A stretch of DNA of 50,170 bases from an uncultured Prevotellaceae bacterium (GCA_902774815.1 CACYJV010000026.1:1-50170); one strand, 5' to 3'; numbered from the stretch's first letter, positions 32,778 through 42,766 are shown. The notes: generated from the letters alone by a model not told the origin. Made by a program: numbers and translations.

Positions 32778-33517
32778 GAAAACCGCACATCAAGAGTATT
32801 CCTTATGACGAGTTTAAGGATAACGCCTCGCTGGAGAAGATCGTAGACGAACTTCACGAAGGAGGTGTGAACGTAGTAGTTGATTCGCTCGACCAGGTTA
32901 TCAACTGGGGTCGCTCGAACTCCCTTTGGTCGCTCACCTTTGCCACCTCGTGCTGTGGCATCGAGTTCATGGCCTGCGGTTGTGCCCGTTACGACTTTGC
33001 CCGCTTCGGCTTTGAGGTGACGCGTAACTCTCCCCGTCAGGCTGACCTGATCATGTGTGCCGGCACCATCACCCATAAGATGGCCCCTGCCTTGAAGCGT
33101 CTGTACGACCAGATGGCAGAGCCGAAGTATGTGGTGGCCGTTGGTGGATGTGCCATCTCGGGTGGCCCGTTCAAGTCGAGCTATCATGTGGTGAAGGGCA
33201 TCGAGGAGATTGTTCCTGTCGATGTGTTCATCCCGGGCTGTCCCCCGCGTCCTGAGGCTATTCTTTACGGAATGATGCAGCTGCAGCGCAAGGTGAAGGC
33301 CGAGAAGTTCTTCGGCGGTGCCAACCACAAGCAGACGAAAGCAGAGCGCGAGCTTGGCGTTTCGAACGAGGAGCTGGCATTCCGCGAGAAGCTTGATGAC
33401 CACAGACGTGAGACCATCGTCGTGACGCAGGTGCCCGAGGAGTTTGTGAAAGAAATAACCCCGGAAAAGCCGGCCACACCGGAAACTCCGGCTAAAAAAG
33501 AGGAGGAGAACGCATGA
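32768..33517 (+). CDS. nuoB: Complex I subunit NuoB with charged C-terminal tail
   Basis: Carries the terminal iron-sulphur cluster N2 that reduces quinone. Ligands are the double Cys of TSCCGIEFMACG, the later Cys of VGGCAISGGPF, and FIPGCPPRP. The ATG at 32768 is preceded by AAGGAG, so it is preferred over 32747. After the conserved core (to about 185) comes a 60-residue tail of Lys, Glu, Pro and Thr (ITPEKPATPETPAKKEEENA). It overlaps nuoA by 10 bp and nuoCD by 4 bp (ATGA). Confidence 0.97.
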   Translation: MEVRKPHIKSIPYDEFKDNASLEKIVDELHEGGVNVVVDSLDQVINWGRSNSLWSLTFATSCCGIEFMACGCARYDFARFGFEVTRNSPRQADLIMCAGTITHKMAPALKRLYDQMAEPKYVVAVGGCAISGGPFKSSYHVVKGIEEIVPVDVFIPGCPPRPEAILYGMMQLQRKVKAEKFFGGANHKQTKAERELGVSNEELAFREKLDDHRRETIVVTQVPEEFVKEITPEKPATPETPAKKEEENA

Positions 33518-35079
33518 AACTGGAATTTCTGACATTCGATTTCGACCGGTTTGCCTCTGAGATGGCAAACCTGAAGGACAAGAAAGGCTTCGACTATCTG
33601 GTGACCATCGTCGGCGAGGACTTCGGTGCCGACGAGGGACTTGGCTGTATCTACATTCTGGAGAACACCCAGACCCACGAGCGCTGCTCGGTGAAGATGC
33701 TTGCAAAGGTGGTCGATGGCCAGAGCGTTATCCCCTCGGTGATTAACATCTGGCGTGTGGCCGACCTGTTGGAGCGAGAGGTGTTCGACTTCTACGGCAT
33801 CCTGTTCCTGGGTCATCCCGACATGCGACGCCTTTTCCTGCGCAACGACTTCAAGGGACATCCTTTCCGCAAGGACTGGAAAGGTGACGACAAGTATTCG
33901 CTTGAGGAAGATGTGGAGCCCGACTACGGACTGCAGTACGAGCTTGACAAGAACGGACGCCTCGTTTCGAAGAAGAATCCGCTTTTCGACGATGATGCCT
34001 ACGTCATCAACATCGGTCCGCAGCACCCTGCAACCCACGGCGTGCTCCGTCTGCAGACAGTGCTCGACGGTGAAACCGTGAAGCGCATTTATCCCCACCT
34101 TGGCTACATCCACCGTGGTATCGAGAAGATGTGGGAGTCGATGACCTATCCGCAGACCCTCGCTCTGACCGACCGCCTGAACTATCTCGGTGCCATGCAG
34201 CACCGTCATGCACTCGTGGGAGTCACTGAGGAAGGCATGGGCATTGAGCTCACCGACCGCATCAAGTACATCCGTACCATCATGGACGAGTTGCAGCGTC
34301 TTGACTCTCACCTGCTCTACACGTCGTGCTGCGCTCAGGACCTCGGTGCCCTGACGGCATTCCTCTATGGTATGCGCGATCGTGAGCATGTGCTCAACGT
34401 GATGGAGGAGACCACCGGTGGCCGCCTCATTCAGAACTACTACCGCATTGGCGGACTGCAGGCCGACATCGACCCGAACTTCGTGAAGAACGTGAAGGAC
34501 CTGGTGAAGTACCTGCGCCCGATGATTCAGGAGTATATGGATGTGTTCGGCGACAACATCATCACCCACAACCGCTTCGAGAAGTGCGGCCCGATGGGAC
34601 TGGAAGACTGCATCAACTATGCCGTCACAGGTCCTGCCGGACGTGCTGCCGGATGGAAGAACGACGTGCGCAAGAACCATCCCTACGACATGTACGACAA
34701 GGTGGAGTGGGAGCAGTGCACGCTGACGGGCTGCGACTCCATGGACCGCTACCTCGTTCACATCAACGAGATGTACCAGAGCCTGAACATCATCGAACAG
34801 CTCATCGACAACATTCCCGAAGGCGACTTCTACGTGAAGCAGAAGCCCATCATCAAGGTGCCCGAGGGACAGTGGTACTTCTCTGTGGAAGGTGTGGCTG
34901 GTGAGTTTGGCGTCTATCTCGACTCACGTGGCGACAAGAGTCCCTACCGCATGAAGATGCGTCCGATGGGTCTCTCGCTGGTGGGTGCTTTCGACCCGAT
35001 GCTTCGCGGCCAGAAGATTGCCGACCTCATTGCTACCTGTGCAGCCATTGACGTGGTGATTCCAGATATTGACCGATAG
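33514..35079 (+). CDS. nuoCD: Complex I fused subunit NuoCD
   Basis: A 521-residue fusion of the 30-kDa (NuoC) and 49-kDa (NuoD) subunits. NuoC covers about 1-130, with WRVADLLEREVFDFYGILF and HPDMRRLFL. NuoD follows from about 165 with the quinone-site start NIGPQHPATHGVLRL, then HLGYIHRGIEKMWE and the late PMGLSLVGAFDPMLRGQK. The nickel-binding cysteines of hydrogenases are absent, as in all NuoD. Fusion of C and D is known in several lineages. Confidence 0.97.
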   Translation: MKLEFLTFDFDRFASEMANLKDKKGFDYLVTIVGEDFGADEGLGCIYILENTQTHERCSVKMLAKVVDGQSVIPSVINIWRVADLLEREVFDFYGILFLGHPDMRRLFLRNDFKGHPFRKDWKGDDKYSLEEDVEPDYGLQYELDKNGRLVSKKNPLFDDDAYVINIGPQHPATHGVLRLQTVLDGETVKRIYPHLGYIHRGIEKMWESMTYPQTLALTDRLNYLGAMQHRHALVGVTEEGMGIELTDRIKYIRTIMDELQRLDSHLLYTSCCAQDLGALTAFLYGMRDREHVLNVMEETTGGRLIQNYYRIGGLQADIDPNFVKNVKDLVKYLRPMIQEYMDVFGDNIITHNRFEKCGPMGLEDCINYAVTGPAGRAAGWKNDVRKNHPYDMYDKVEWEQCTLTGCDSMDRYLVHINEMYQSLNIIEQLIDNIPEGDFYVKQKPIIKVPEGQWYFSVEGVAGEFGVYLDSRGDKSPYRMKMRPMGLSLVGAFDPMLRGQKIADLIATCAAIDVVIPDIDR

Positions 35080-35085
35080 TATTAA

Positions 35086-35118
35086 ATTGATAATTGAAAA
35101 TTGAAAATTGAAAATATT
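35086..35118 (+). repeat. A/T-rich direct repeats before nuoH (ATTGAAAA)
   Basis: Three consecutive copies of AATTGAAA follow the nuoCD stop and lead into the nuoH ATG. Such A-rich leaders take the place of Shine-Dalgarno sites in Bacteroidetes. Confidence 0.6.
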
Positions 35119-36207
35119 ATGTTTGATTTTTCAATCGTAACACAATGGTTCGACGGTCTTCTCCGAAACACACTGGGTCTCGGCGATTTCTGGGCGATCC
35201 TCATTGAGTGCGTGCTGGTGGGAGTGCTGATCCTCGTGGGTTATGCCCTGCTGGCTATCGTGCTGATATTCATGGAGCGTAAGGTCTGCGCTTACTTCCA
35301 GTGCCGTCTGGGCCCGATGCGCGTAGGACCTTGGGGAATCTTCCAGGTGTTTGCCGACGTGGTGAAGATGCTCATCAAGGAGATCTTCTTCGTCGACAAG
35401 GCCGATAAGTTCCTCTATGCCGTAGCTCCTCTGCTCGTCATCATTGCCTCAGTGGGCACATTCTCGTTCCTGCCGTGGAACAGAGGTGCCGAGGTGCTCG
35501 ACTTCAACGTAGGCATCTTCCTCATAACCGCCATCTCGTCTATTGGTGTGCTGGGCGTGTTCCTGGCCGGATGGGGTTCGAACAACAAGTATTCTGTCGT
35601 GTCGGCCATGCGTGCTGCCGTGCAGATGATTTCCTACGAGATGTCGCTCTGCCTCTGCCTCATCGCAGCCGTGGTCATGATCGGCTCCATGCAGGTAAGC
35701 GAGATTGTCAACTTCCAGACAGGTCCGTGGAACTGGCTCATCTTCAAGGGCCACATTCCTGCCATCATCGCTTTCGTGGTGTTCCTCATTGCCGGTAATG
35801 CCGAGGCCAACCGTGGCCCGTTCGACATGGCTGAGGCTGAGAGCGAGCTGACGGCCGGCCACCACACCGAGTATTCAGGTATGGGCTTCGGCTTCTTCTA
35901 TCTGGCTGAGTTCCTCAACCTGTTCATCATTGCCGGTATTGCCACCACCGTGTTCCTGGGCGGCTGGGCCCCCGTCAACATCGGCGTTGAGGTGTTCGAC
36001 AACGTGATGAACTACATTCCCGGCATCGTCTGGTTCCTGGGCAAGGCCTTTGCCGTGGTCTGGCTGCTGATGTGGGTGAAGTGGACGTTCCCTCGCCTTC
36101 GTATCGACCAGATCCTGAAGCTTGAGTGGAAGTATTTGATGCCTCTGTCGCTCATCAACCTCGTGCTGATGACCGTCGTGGTAGCACTTGGTCTTTATAT
36201 TAAATAA
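35119..36207 (+). CDS. nuoH: Complex I subunit NuoH
   Basis: The 362-residue membrane subunit that forms the quinone tunnel entrance with NuoB and NuoCD. Signatures are YFQCRLGPMRVGPWGIFQ and EANRGPFDMAEAESELTAGH. About eight membrane helices are visible. The ATG at 35119 is preferred to a TTG at 35101 that lies inside the A/T repeat leader. nuoI follows after 13 bp. nuoG is absent from the usual place between nuoF and nuoH in other bacteria. Confidence 0.97.
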   Translation: MFDFSIVTQWFDGLLRNTLGLGDFWAILIECVLVGVLILVGYALLAIVLIFMERKVCAYFQCRLGPMRVGPWGIFQVFADVVKMLIKEIFFVDKADKFLYAVAPLLVIIASVGTFSFLPWNRGAEVLDFNVGIFLITAISSIGVLGVFLAGWGSNNKYSVVSAMRAAVQMISYEMSLCLCLIAAVVMIGSMQVSEIVNFQTGPWNWLIFKGHIPAIIAFVVFLIAGNAEANRGPFDMAEAESELTAGHHTEYSGMGFGFFYLAEFLNLFIIAGIATTVFLGGWAPVNIGVEVFDNVMNYIPGIVWFLGKAFAVVWLLMWVKWTFPRLRIDQILKLEWKYLMPLSLINLVLMTVVVALGLYIK

Positions 36208-36220
36208 GGTATAAGAAACA

Positions 36221-36766
36221 ATGGAAGAAAACAAAACATATTTCGGCGAACTCGGACATGCTGTGAAGACCTTGGCCGTTGGCATGAAGACCACCTGGAA
36301 GGAATTCTTCAAGGACTTCTTCACCAACAAGTCGACGGAGCAGTATCCCGAGAATCGCAAGACAACCCTGCACGTCTCAAGCCGTCATCGTGGACGCTTG
36401 GTGTTCAAGCGCGACGAGAACGGTGCCTACAAGTGCACGGCTTGTACATTGTGCGAGAAAGCTTGCCCCAACGGAACCATCAAGATTACGGCCCACATGG
36501 CTGAGGATCCCGAGACGGGCAAGAAGAAGAAGGTGCTCGACGACTATCAGTACGACCTTGGCGACTGCATGTTCTGCCAGCTCTGTACGAACGCCTGCAA
36601 CTTCGATGCTATTGAGTTTACCAACGACTTCGAGAATGCTACCTTCCAGCGTGACTCTCTGGTGCTGCATCTCGACAAGGAGGTTTATCAGGGAGGCTCG
36701 CTGCCCAACCTTATTGATGGCGGTGCACCCCTGACCATCGGAAAGTTTAACACCAAAACAAAGTAA
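36221..36766 (+). CDS. nuoI: Complex I subunit NuoI
   Basis: Carries two 4Fe-4S clusters (N6a, N6b) on the path to N2. Ligand groups are CTACTLCEKACP and CMFCQLCTNACN; the second ends in Asn where Pro is usual, but all four Cys are present. Length is 181 residues. With nuoEFG absent, electrons must enter through another donor, presumably docking near NuoI/NuoCD. Confidence 0.96.
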   Translation: MEENKTYFGELGHAVKTLAVGMKTTWKEFFKDFFTNKSTEQYPENRKTTLHVSSRHRGRLVFKRDENGAYKCTACTLCEKACPNGTIKITAHMAEDPETGKKKKVLDDYQYDLGDCMFCQLCTNACNFDAIEFTNDFENATFQRDSLVLHLDKEVYQGGSLPNLIDGGAPLTIGKFNTKTK

Positions 36767-36775
36767 AGGAATCCT

Positions 36776-37300
36776 ATGGCAAGATTAGTAATGTTTTGCA
36801 TTTTGGCCGTCATCATTCTCGGTTCGGCCATCATGTGCGTAACGACCAAGAGAATCATGAGAGCCGCTACGTTCCTGCTCTTTGTTCTCTTTGGTGTGGC
36901 AGGTATCTACTTCCTGCTTGACTACACGTTCCTGGGAGCCGCCCAGATCAGCATCTATGCCGGAGGTATCACGATGATGTATATCTTCGCTATCCAGCTC
37001 GTATCGAAGCGCACCCTTCAGGGTTTGGAGGAGCACGTCAAGGGAAGCCGCGTCCTCGTGGGTGCCCTGGCAGCTCTCATTGGCTTTGGAACAGTGATGA
37101 TTGTATTTTTCAAGAACCAGTTGTTCGACCTCATGGCAACGATGAGCGAAGGCACCGAGGTGCCGATGGAACAGATCGGACAGGCCATGGTTGGTGCCGA
37201 CAAGTACGGATGGGTGCTCCCCTTCGAGTTCATCTCGATATTCCTGCTTGCGTGCATCATCGGTGGAATCATGATTGCAAGAAAGGAGGATAAGCAATGA
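36776..37300 (+). CDS. nuoJ: Complex I subunit NuoJ
   Basis: A 174-residue membrane subunit with five hydrophobic segments. The third contains LGAAQISIYAGGITMMYIFAI, the NuoJ signature that takes part in the pi-bulge helix. Its last four bases (ATGA) overlap the nuoK start, so the two are translationally coupled. Confidence 0.94.
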   Translation: MARLVMFCILAVIILGSAIMCVTTKRIMRAATFLLFVLFGVAGIYFLLDYTFLGAAQISIYAGGITMMYIFAIQLVSKRTLQGLEEHVKGSRVLVGALAALIGFGTVMIVFFKNQLFDLMATMSEGTEVPMEQIGQAMVGADKYGWVLPFEFISIFLLACIIGGIMIARKEDKQ

Positions 37301-37605
37301 TACCCGTAGAGTGTTATTTCGCGCTGAGTGCCATGTTGTTCTTCATCGGCTTCTTCGGCTTCGTGACCCGTCGCAACCTGATTGCGATGCTCATCTCTGT
37401 TGAACTCGTGCTGAATGCCGTCGACATCAACTTCGCGGTGTTCAACCGTATTCTCTTCCCCGGACAACTTGAGGGCTTCTTCTTCACCTTGTTCTCCATT
37501 GGTGTGAGTGCTGCCGAGTCGGCTGTTGCTATCGCAATTATCATCAACGTTTACCGCAACTTCCATAGTGACCAGGTGAACAGTATTGAAAACATGAAGT
37601 GGTAA
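37297..37605 (+). CDS. nuoK: Complex I subunit NuoK
   Basis: A 102-residue membrane subunit with three helices. The conserved acidic residues are in LIAMLISVELVLNAVDINF and in AAESAVAIAIIINVYR. The first helix is FFIGFFGFVTRRNLI. It overlaps nuoJ by 4 bp; a 47-bp A/T-rich repeat leader separates it from nuoL. Confidence 0.95.
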   Translation: MIPVECYFALSAMLFFIGFFGFVTRRNLIAMLISVELVLNAVDINFAVFNRILFPGQLEGFFFTLFSIGVSAAESAVAIAIIINVYRNFHSDQVNSIENMKW

Positions 37606-37652
37606 TTCGTAAAAATCGTAAAATCGTAAATTAGTAAATCGTAAATACAATT
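37606..37652 (+). repeat. A/T-rich direct repeats before nuoL (AAATCGTAAA)
   Basis: The spacer is built from four to five copies of a GTAAATC/GTAAAATC word. A related spacer (39642-39679) precedes nuoM. Confidence 0.6.
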
Positions 37653-39641
37653 ATGTACGAATATTCATTTTTGATACTTCTTCTTCCCCTGCTCTCATTT
37701 GTCCTGCTTGGACTTGCGGGAATGAAGATGTCGCACAAGACGGCAGGTCTCATCGGCACCTGCACGCTCGGTGTGGTGGCGCTGATCAGCTATATGACGG
37801 CGTTCCAGTATTTCTTCACCGAAGGACGCACTGCCGAGGGAATCTACCAGACCCTTGTGCCATATAACTACACATGGCTGCCATTGGGCAACCTGCATTT
37901 TGATATGGGTATCTTGCTCGACCCGATCTCTGTGGTGATGCTTATCGTCATCTCAACGGTGTCGCTCATGGTACACATCTACTCGTTCGGCTACATGCAC
38001 GGCGAGAAGGGCTTCCAGCGCTACTATGCGTTCTTGAGCCTGTTCTCAATGTCGATGCTCGGATTGGTGCTCGCCACCAACATCTTCCAGATGTACATGT
38101 TCTGGGAACTTGTGGGTGTGAGCAGCTATCTGCTCATCGGCTTCTACTATCCGCTCAGTGCTGCCGTAGCCGCTTCCAAGAAAGCGTTCATCGTGACACG
38201 TTTTGCCGACATGTTCTTCCTCATCGGTATCCTCATCTTTGGCTACTACACCCAGTCGTTCAGCTTCTCGTTCCTGCCCGACATCCAATTGACAGAAGGC
38301 ATGACGCCGTTCGTCGAGGGTATTCCTGCCAAGGCTGTTGCCGCAGGTGCCTTCATCCTGCCCACAGCTCTGGTGCTGATGTTCATTGGTGGTGCCGGTA
38401 AGAGTGCCATGTTCCCCCTGCATATCTGGCTTCCCGATGCTATGGAAGGCCCGACTCCTGTGTCGGCCCTCATCCATGCCGCAACGATGGTTGTTGCCGG
38501 TGTGTTCCAGGTGGCTCGTATGTTCCCGCTCTGGATTGAGTATGCTCCGCAGACCATGTCGGTCATCGTATGGGTTGGCGTCATCACGGCATTCTATGCT
38601 GCTGCCGTCGCCTGTGCCCAGACCGATATCAAGCGTGTGCTGGCCTTCTCGACGATTTCGCAGATTGCCTTCATGATGGTGGCCCTTGGCGTTTGCCTGC
38701 CCGGTCATGAGGCAGTACTCGACAATCACACCCAACTGGGTTACATGGCTGGCATGTTCCATCTGTTCACACACGCCATGTTCAAGGCCTGCTTGTTCCT
38801 CTGCGCTGGTTGCGTCATCCATGCCGTCCACTCCAACGAGATGGCCTTCATGGGAGGTTTGCGCAGGTACATGCCCATCACTCATGCTACGTTCCTCATT
38901 TCCTGCCTGGCCATCGCCGGTATCCCCTTCTTCTCGGGCTTCAGCTCGAAGGATGAGATCATTACGGCATGCTTCCAGTACAGTCCTGTGGTAGGTTGGA
39001 TCATGACGGGTGTTGCAGCCATGACTGCCTTCTACATGTTCCGTCTGTACTACGGCATTTTCTGGGGTACGGAGAACAAGGAAGCCCATGCTCACCACAC
39101 TCCGCATGAGGCTCCGCTGACGATGACGGTTCCCCTGATTATCCTCTCGTTGATCACTGTTGGCGTAGGTGTCTACACCACGCTTGGCGGCTTCCTTGGC
39201 TGGGGTGGCTCGTTCGGTTCCTTCGTCAGCGCAAGCGGACAGGACTACACCATCCACTTCGACCATCAGATTGCAGCTACCTCTACTATCATTGCCATCC
39301 TGAGCATTTGCCTTGCCACCTATATCTACAAGGGTGAGCAGCAGCCCATTGCCGATCGTCTCTACAAGACGTTCCCGAACCTGTGGCGTGCTGCCTACAA
39401 GCGCTTCTATCAGGATGAGATTTGGCAGTTCGTCACCCATAAGATCATCTTCCGTTGCGTTTCCATGCCTATCGCGTGGTTCGATCGTCGCGTCATTGAC
39501 GGAACGTTCAACTTCATGGCTTGGGGTGCCAACGAGGCTGGTGAGAGCATCCGTCCTTGGCAGAGCGGCGACGTTCGCCAGTACGTGGTGTGGTTCCTCA
39601 CGGGTGCTGTTGCACTGACTTTGATCCTGCTGTGTATGTAA
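37653..39641 (+). CDS. nuoL: Complex I subunit NuoL
   Basis: A 662-residue antiporter-like subunit, outermost in the membrane arm, with a long lateral helix at the C-terminal end. Signatures include FWELVGVSSYLLIGFYY, GGAGKSAMFPLHIWLPDAM with EGPTPVSALIHAATMV, and HLFTHAMFKACLFLCAG. Around residues 470-510 a His-rich loop (EAHAHHTPHE) is visible. It is followed by nuoM. Confidence 0.97.
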   Translation: MYEYSFLILLLPLLSFVLLGLAGMKMSHKTAGLIGTCTLGVVALISYMTAFQYFFTEGRTAEGIYQTLVPYNYTWLPLGNLHFDMGILLDPISVVMLIVISTVSLMVHIYSFGYMHGEKGFQRYYAFLSLFSMSMLGLVLATNIFQMYMFWELVGVSSYLLIGFYYPLSAAVAASKKAFIVTRFADMFFLIGILIFGYYTQSFSFSFLPDIQLTEGMTPFVEGIPAKAVAAGAFILPTALVLMFIGGAGKSAMFPLHIWLPDAMEGPTPVSALIHAATMVVAGVFQVARMFPLWIEYAPQTMSVIVWVGVITAFYAAAVACAQTDIKRVLAFSTISQIAFMMVALGVCLPGHEAVLDNHTQLGYMAGMFHLFTHAMFKACLFLCAGCVIHAVHSNEMAFMGGLRRYMPITHATFLISCLAIAGIPFFSGFSSKDEIITACFQYSPVVGWIMTGVAAMTAFYMFRLYYGIFWGTENKEAHAHHTPHEAPLTMTVPLIILSLITVGVGVYTTLGGFLGWGGSFGSFVSASGQDYTIHFDHQIAATSTIIAILSICLATYIYKGEQQPIADRLYKTFPNLWRAAYKRFYQDEIWQFVTHKIIFRCVSMPIAWFDRRVIDGTFNFMAWGANEAGESIRPWQSGDVRQYVVWFLTGAVALTLILLCM

Positions 39642-39679
39642 TCAGTAAATCGTAAATCCGTAAAATCGAAAATTACATT

Positions 39680-41179
39680 ATGAATATACTGACATTATTT
39701 GTTGTAATCCCCGTCCTGATGTTGCTTGGTCTCTGGTTGGCCAAGAACCTCAATCAGGTGCGTGGTGTGATGGTGGTTGGCGCTTCGTGTCTGCTGGCCC
39801 TGTCCATTTGGCTGACCGTCTATTTCGTTCAGCAGCGTGCAGCAGGAAATACCGATGTGATGCTTCTTGCCTATAGCACACCTTGGTTCAAACCTCTCAA
39901 CATAGCCTATGCCATTGGTGTCGATGGAATCTCGGTGGTCATGTTGCTCCTCTCCAGCATCATTGTCTTCACCGGTACCTTTGCTTCCTGGCAGTTGAAG
40001 CCTCTGACGAAGGAGTACTTCCTTTGGTTCACCCTGTTGTCGACGGGTGTGTTTGGCTTCTTCATCTCCATTGACCTCTTCACGATGTTCATGTTCTACG
40101 AGGTGGCCCTGATTCCCATGTATCTGCTTATTGGCGTGTGGGGTAGCGGTGCCAAGGAGTATTCGGCCATGAAGCTGACGCTGATGCTCATGGGAGGTTC
40201 TGCCCTGCTCATCATCGGTATTCTCGGCATCTACTTCTTCTCGGGTGCAACTACGATGAACGTCGTTGAGATTGCCCAGATGCACAACATCCCCGTGGCC
40301 ATCCAGAAGGTGTTCTTCCCGTTCATCTTCATAGGTTTTGGTGTACTTGGAGCCATGTTCCCGTTCCACACATGGTCTCCCGACGGTCATGCTTCGGCCC
40401 CCACGGCTGTGTCTATGTTGCACGCTGGTGTGCTGATGAAGCTCGGTGGCTATGGCTGTTTCCGCGTTGCCATGTACCTGTTGCCTGAGGCAGCTCAGGA
40501 GTTGGCTTGGATCTTCTTGATCCTGACCACTATCAGCGTTGTCTATGGTGCCCTTTCAGCCTGCGTACAGACCGACCTGAAGTACATCAACGCCTACTCA
40601 TCGGTTTCGCACTGCGGCCTCGTGCTGTTTGCCCTGCTGATGATGACGCAGACATCTTGCTCGGGTGCCATCCTGCAGATGCTCTCTCACGGTTTGATGA
40701 CGGCTCTCTTCTTTGCCCTTATTGGTATGATCTACGGTCGTACTCATACCCGTGACGTGCGCAAGTTGGGTGGTCTGATGAAGATCATGCCTTTCCTTGC
40801 AGTGGGTTACCTTATTGCCGGTCTGGCCAACCTCGGTCTGCCAGGCTTCTCAGGCTTCACGGCTGAGATGACCATTTTTGTGGGTTCGTTCATGAATGCC
40901 GACACGTTCCATCGTGTGTGCACCATCATTGCCTGTACGTCGATTGTCGTCACCGCAGTCTACATCCTGCGTGTAGCTGGCAAGATCCTGTTTGGCAAGG
41001 TGGCCGATCCTCACTACGAGACGCTGACCGATGCTACTTGGGACGAGCGCGTCGCCGTTGCATGCCTCATCTTCTGTGTGGCAGGCCTCGGACTTACGCC
41101 GTTCTTCTTCAAGCCCATCATCGACAATGCATTGGTGCCTATTCTTACAGTAGTTAATCCGGCTATGGCCGCACTTTAA
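39680..41179 (+). CDS. nuoM: Complex I subunit NuoM
   Basis: A 499-residue antiporter-like proton-pumping subunit. Typical features are MFMFYEVALIPMYLLIGVWG with the essential Glu, FGVLGAMFPFHTWSPDGHA with the SAPTAVSMLHAGVLMKLGGY signature, and LSHGLMTALFFALIGMIY. Fourteen membrane helices are expected. A GAGGAGG site precedes the next gene. Confidence 0.97.
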   Translation: MNILTLFVVIPVLMLLGLWLAKNLNQVRGVMVVGASCLLALSIWLTVYFVQQRAAGNTDVMLLAYSTPWFKPLNIAYAIGVDGISVVMLLLSSIIVFTGTFASWQLKPLTKEYFLWFTLLSTGVFGFFISIDLFTMFMFYEVALIPMYLLIGVWGSGAKEYSAMKLTLMLMGGSALLIIGILGIYFFSGATTMNVVEIAQMHNIPVAIQKVFFPFIFIGFGVLGAMFPFHTWSPDGHASAPTAVSMLHAGVLMKLGGYGCFRVAMYLLPEAAQELAWIFLILTTISVVYGALSACVQTDLKYINAYSSVSHCGLVLFALLMMTQTSCSGAILQMLSHGLMTALFFALIGMIYGRTHTRDVRKLGGLMKIMPFLAVGYLIAGLANLGLPGFSGFTAEMTIFVGSFMNADTFHRVCTIIACTSIVVTAVYILRVAGKILFGKVADPHYETLTDATWDERVAVACLIFCVAGLGLTPFFFKPIIDNALVPILTVVNPAMAAL

Positions 41180-41197
41180 TAAGGAGGAGGAAACAAT

Positions 41198-42634
41198 ATG
41201 AACTATTCACAATTTTTACAAATGGTTCCAGAAGCTACCTTGGTAGCCATTCTGATTATACTGTTCTTTGCCGATTTTGCATACTCAAAGAGCGAGAAGA
41301 AGCATCCCGTGCTGCGTTGCCTCACTCACACCTTGTTGCTGCTGCAGCTTGTACCCTGTGTGCTGGCCGCTCCTGCCGAGGTGTTTGGAGGTCTCTATGT
41401 GTCGACGGCTGCTGCCAATGCCATGAAACTCATCCTCACGGGTGGTACGCTGGTCGTGGCCATCATGGCACAGACGTGGATTGAGCACAACGAGGTGACA
41501 CGCCGTTACGAGGGTGAGTTCTACATGCTGCTCGTTTCCACGTTGCTCGGCATGTATGTGATGACCTCTTCCGGCCACTTCATGATGTTCTTCCTTGGAC
41601 TTGAGATGGCTTCTGTGCCCATGGCATGTCTTGTGGCTATGGACAAGTGGAAGAAAGATTCTGCTGAGGCTGGCGCCAAGTACATCCTTACTGCCACCTT
41701 CTCGAGCGCCATCATGCTCTATGGCATCTCGTTCATCTATGGTGCTTGCGGCACGCTCTACTTCAACGATGTCGCTCAGGCGCTCACAGTGACTCCGCTC
41801 ACCATTGCCGGACTGGTGTTCTTCTTTGCCGGACTGGGCTTCAAGCTCTCATTGGTGCCGTTCCACTTCTGGACTGCCGACACCTACCAGGGAGCACCCA
41901 CCACCGTCACAGCCTACCTCTCCGTGGTTTCTAAGGGCGCTGCAGCCTTTGCACTGTGCACCATCCTGATGAAGGTGTTCGCACCGATGACGGAGCAGTG
42001 GGAAATCATGCTCGATGTCGTCATCGTGCTCTCCATCACCATTGCCAACCTCTTCGCCATGCGTCAGACCGAGCTCAAGCGCTTCATGGCCTTCAGCTCC
42101 ATCTCGCAGGCCGGCTACATCATGTTGGCTGTCATTGGCAACTCGTCGATGGGACTTGCCTCGCTGATGTTCTACACGCTGGTCTACGTGGCAGCCAACC
42201 TGGCCGTCTTCGCCGTCATCAGCGTCGTCGAGCAGAACAACGGCGGTACCACCGAGCGTTCCTCGCTGGCTGGTTTCTACGAAACCAATCCGCGTCTGTC
42301 GTTCCTCATGACGCTGGCCTTGTTCTCGCTGGCAGGTATTCCTCCTTTCGCAGGTATGTTCTCGAAGTTCTTCGTCTTCATGGCCGCTGCCCAGCAGGGC
42401 TCGTTCTGGGCTTACTTCGTGGTGTTCATCGCCCTGATCAACACCGTGCCCAGCCTCTACTACTATCTGCTCATCGTGAAGGAGATGTACATCAAGAAGA
42501 CTACTACGCCGCTGCCCACCTTCCTGAGCGACTTTGCCACCAAGCTGGCCCTTGCCATCTGCACCGTTGGCATCGTCCTCTTTGGCGTTTGGTCTGCCAT
42601 CTACGGATGGCTCAGCGCCGTGGCTGCCGCTTAA
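41198..42634 (+). CDS. nuoN: Complex I subunit NuoN
   Basis: A 478-residue antiporter-like subunit, last of the nuo operon. Signatures are [40 protein letters not shown] with [16 protein letters not shown], and [16 protein letters not shown]. It starts 18 bp after nuoM behind a good AAGGAGGAGG site. A strong terminator follows after 31 bp. Confidence 0.97.
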   Translation: MNYSQFLQMVPEATLVAILIILFFADFAYSKSEKKHPVLRCLTHTLLLLQLVPCVLAAPAEVFGGLYVSTAAANAMKLILTGGTLVVAIMAQTWIEHNEVTRRYEGEFYMLLVSTLLGMYVMTSSGHFMMFFLGLEMASVPMACLVAMDKWKKDSAEAGAKYILTATFSSAIMLYGISFIYGACGTLYFNDVAQALTVTPLTIAGLVFFFAGLGFKLSLVPFHFWTADTYQGAPTTVTAYLSVVSKGAAAFALCTILMKVFAPMTEQWEIMLDVVIVLSITIANLFAMRQTELKRFMAFSSISQAGYIMLAVIGNSSMGLASLMFYTLVYVAANLAVFAVISVVEQNNGGTTERSSLAGFYETNPRLSFLMTLALFSLAGIPPFAGMFSKFFVFMAAAQQGSFWAYFVVFIALINTVPSLYYYLLIVKEMYIKKTTTPLPTFLSDFATKLALAICTVGIVLFGVWSAIYGWLSAVAAA

Positions 42635-42665
42635 GCGTTTGGCAGTTGACATTGATCATTGAATA

Positions 42666-42710
42666 AAGCTCCCTGTCACCTTTCGTTAATTGGTGGCAGG
42701 GAGCTTTTCT
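42666..42710 (+). terminator. Terminator of the nuo operon
   Basis: AAGCTCCCTGTCACC (42666-42680) pairs with GGTGGCAGGGAGCTT (42692-42706) with one G-T pair, followed by TTCTT. Confidence 0.9.
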
Positions 42711-42766
42711 TGACTCCCTCATTCTTCCTCTTGATAGCAATCTTTTGGCAATGACATATCAGTTGA

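Noticed and set aside
33265-34761. 498-codon minus-strand frame opposite nuoCD
   Set aside because: It mirrors the codon pattern of nuoCD and has His/Val-rich composition typical of antisense shadows; nuoCD is certain.
38046-39440. 464-codon minus-strand frame opposite nuoL
   Set aside because: A shadow of a highly conserved membrane protein gene; the translation is Glu/His/Gly-rich and hydrophilic with no motif.
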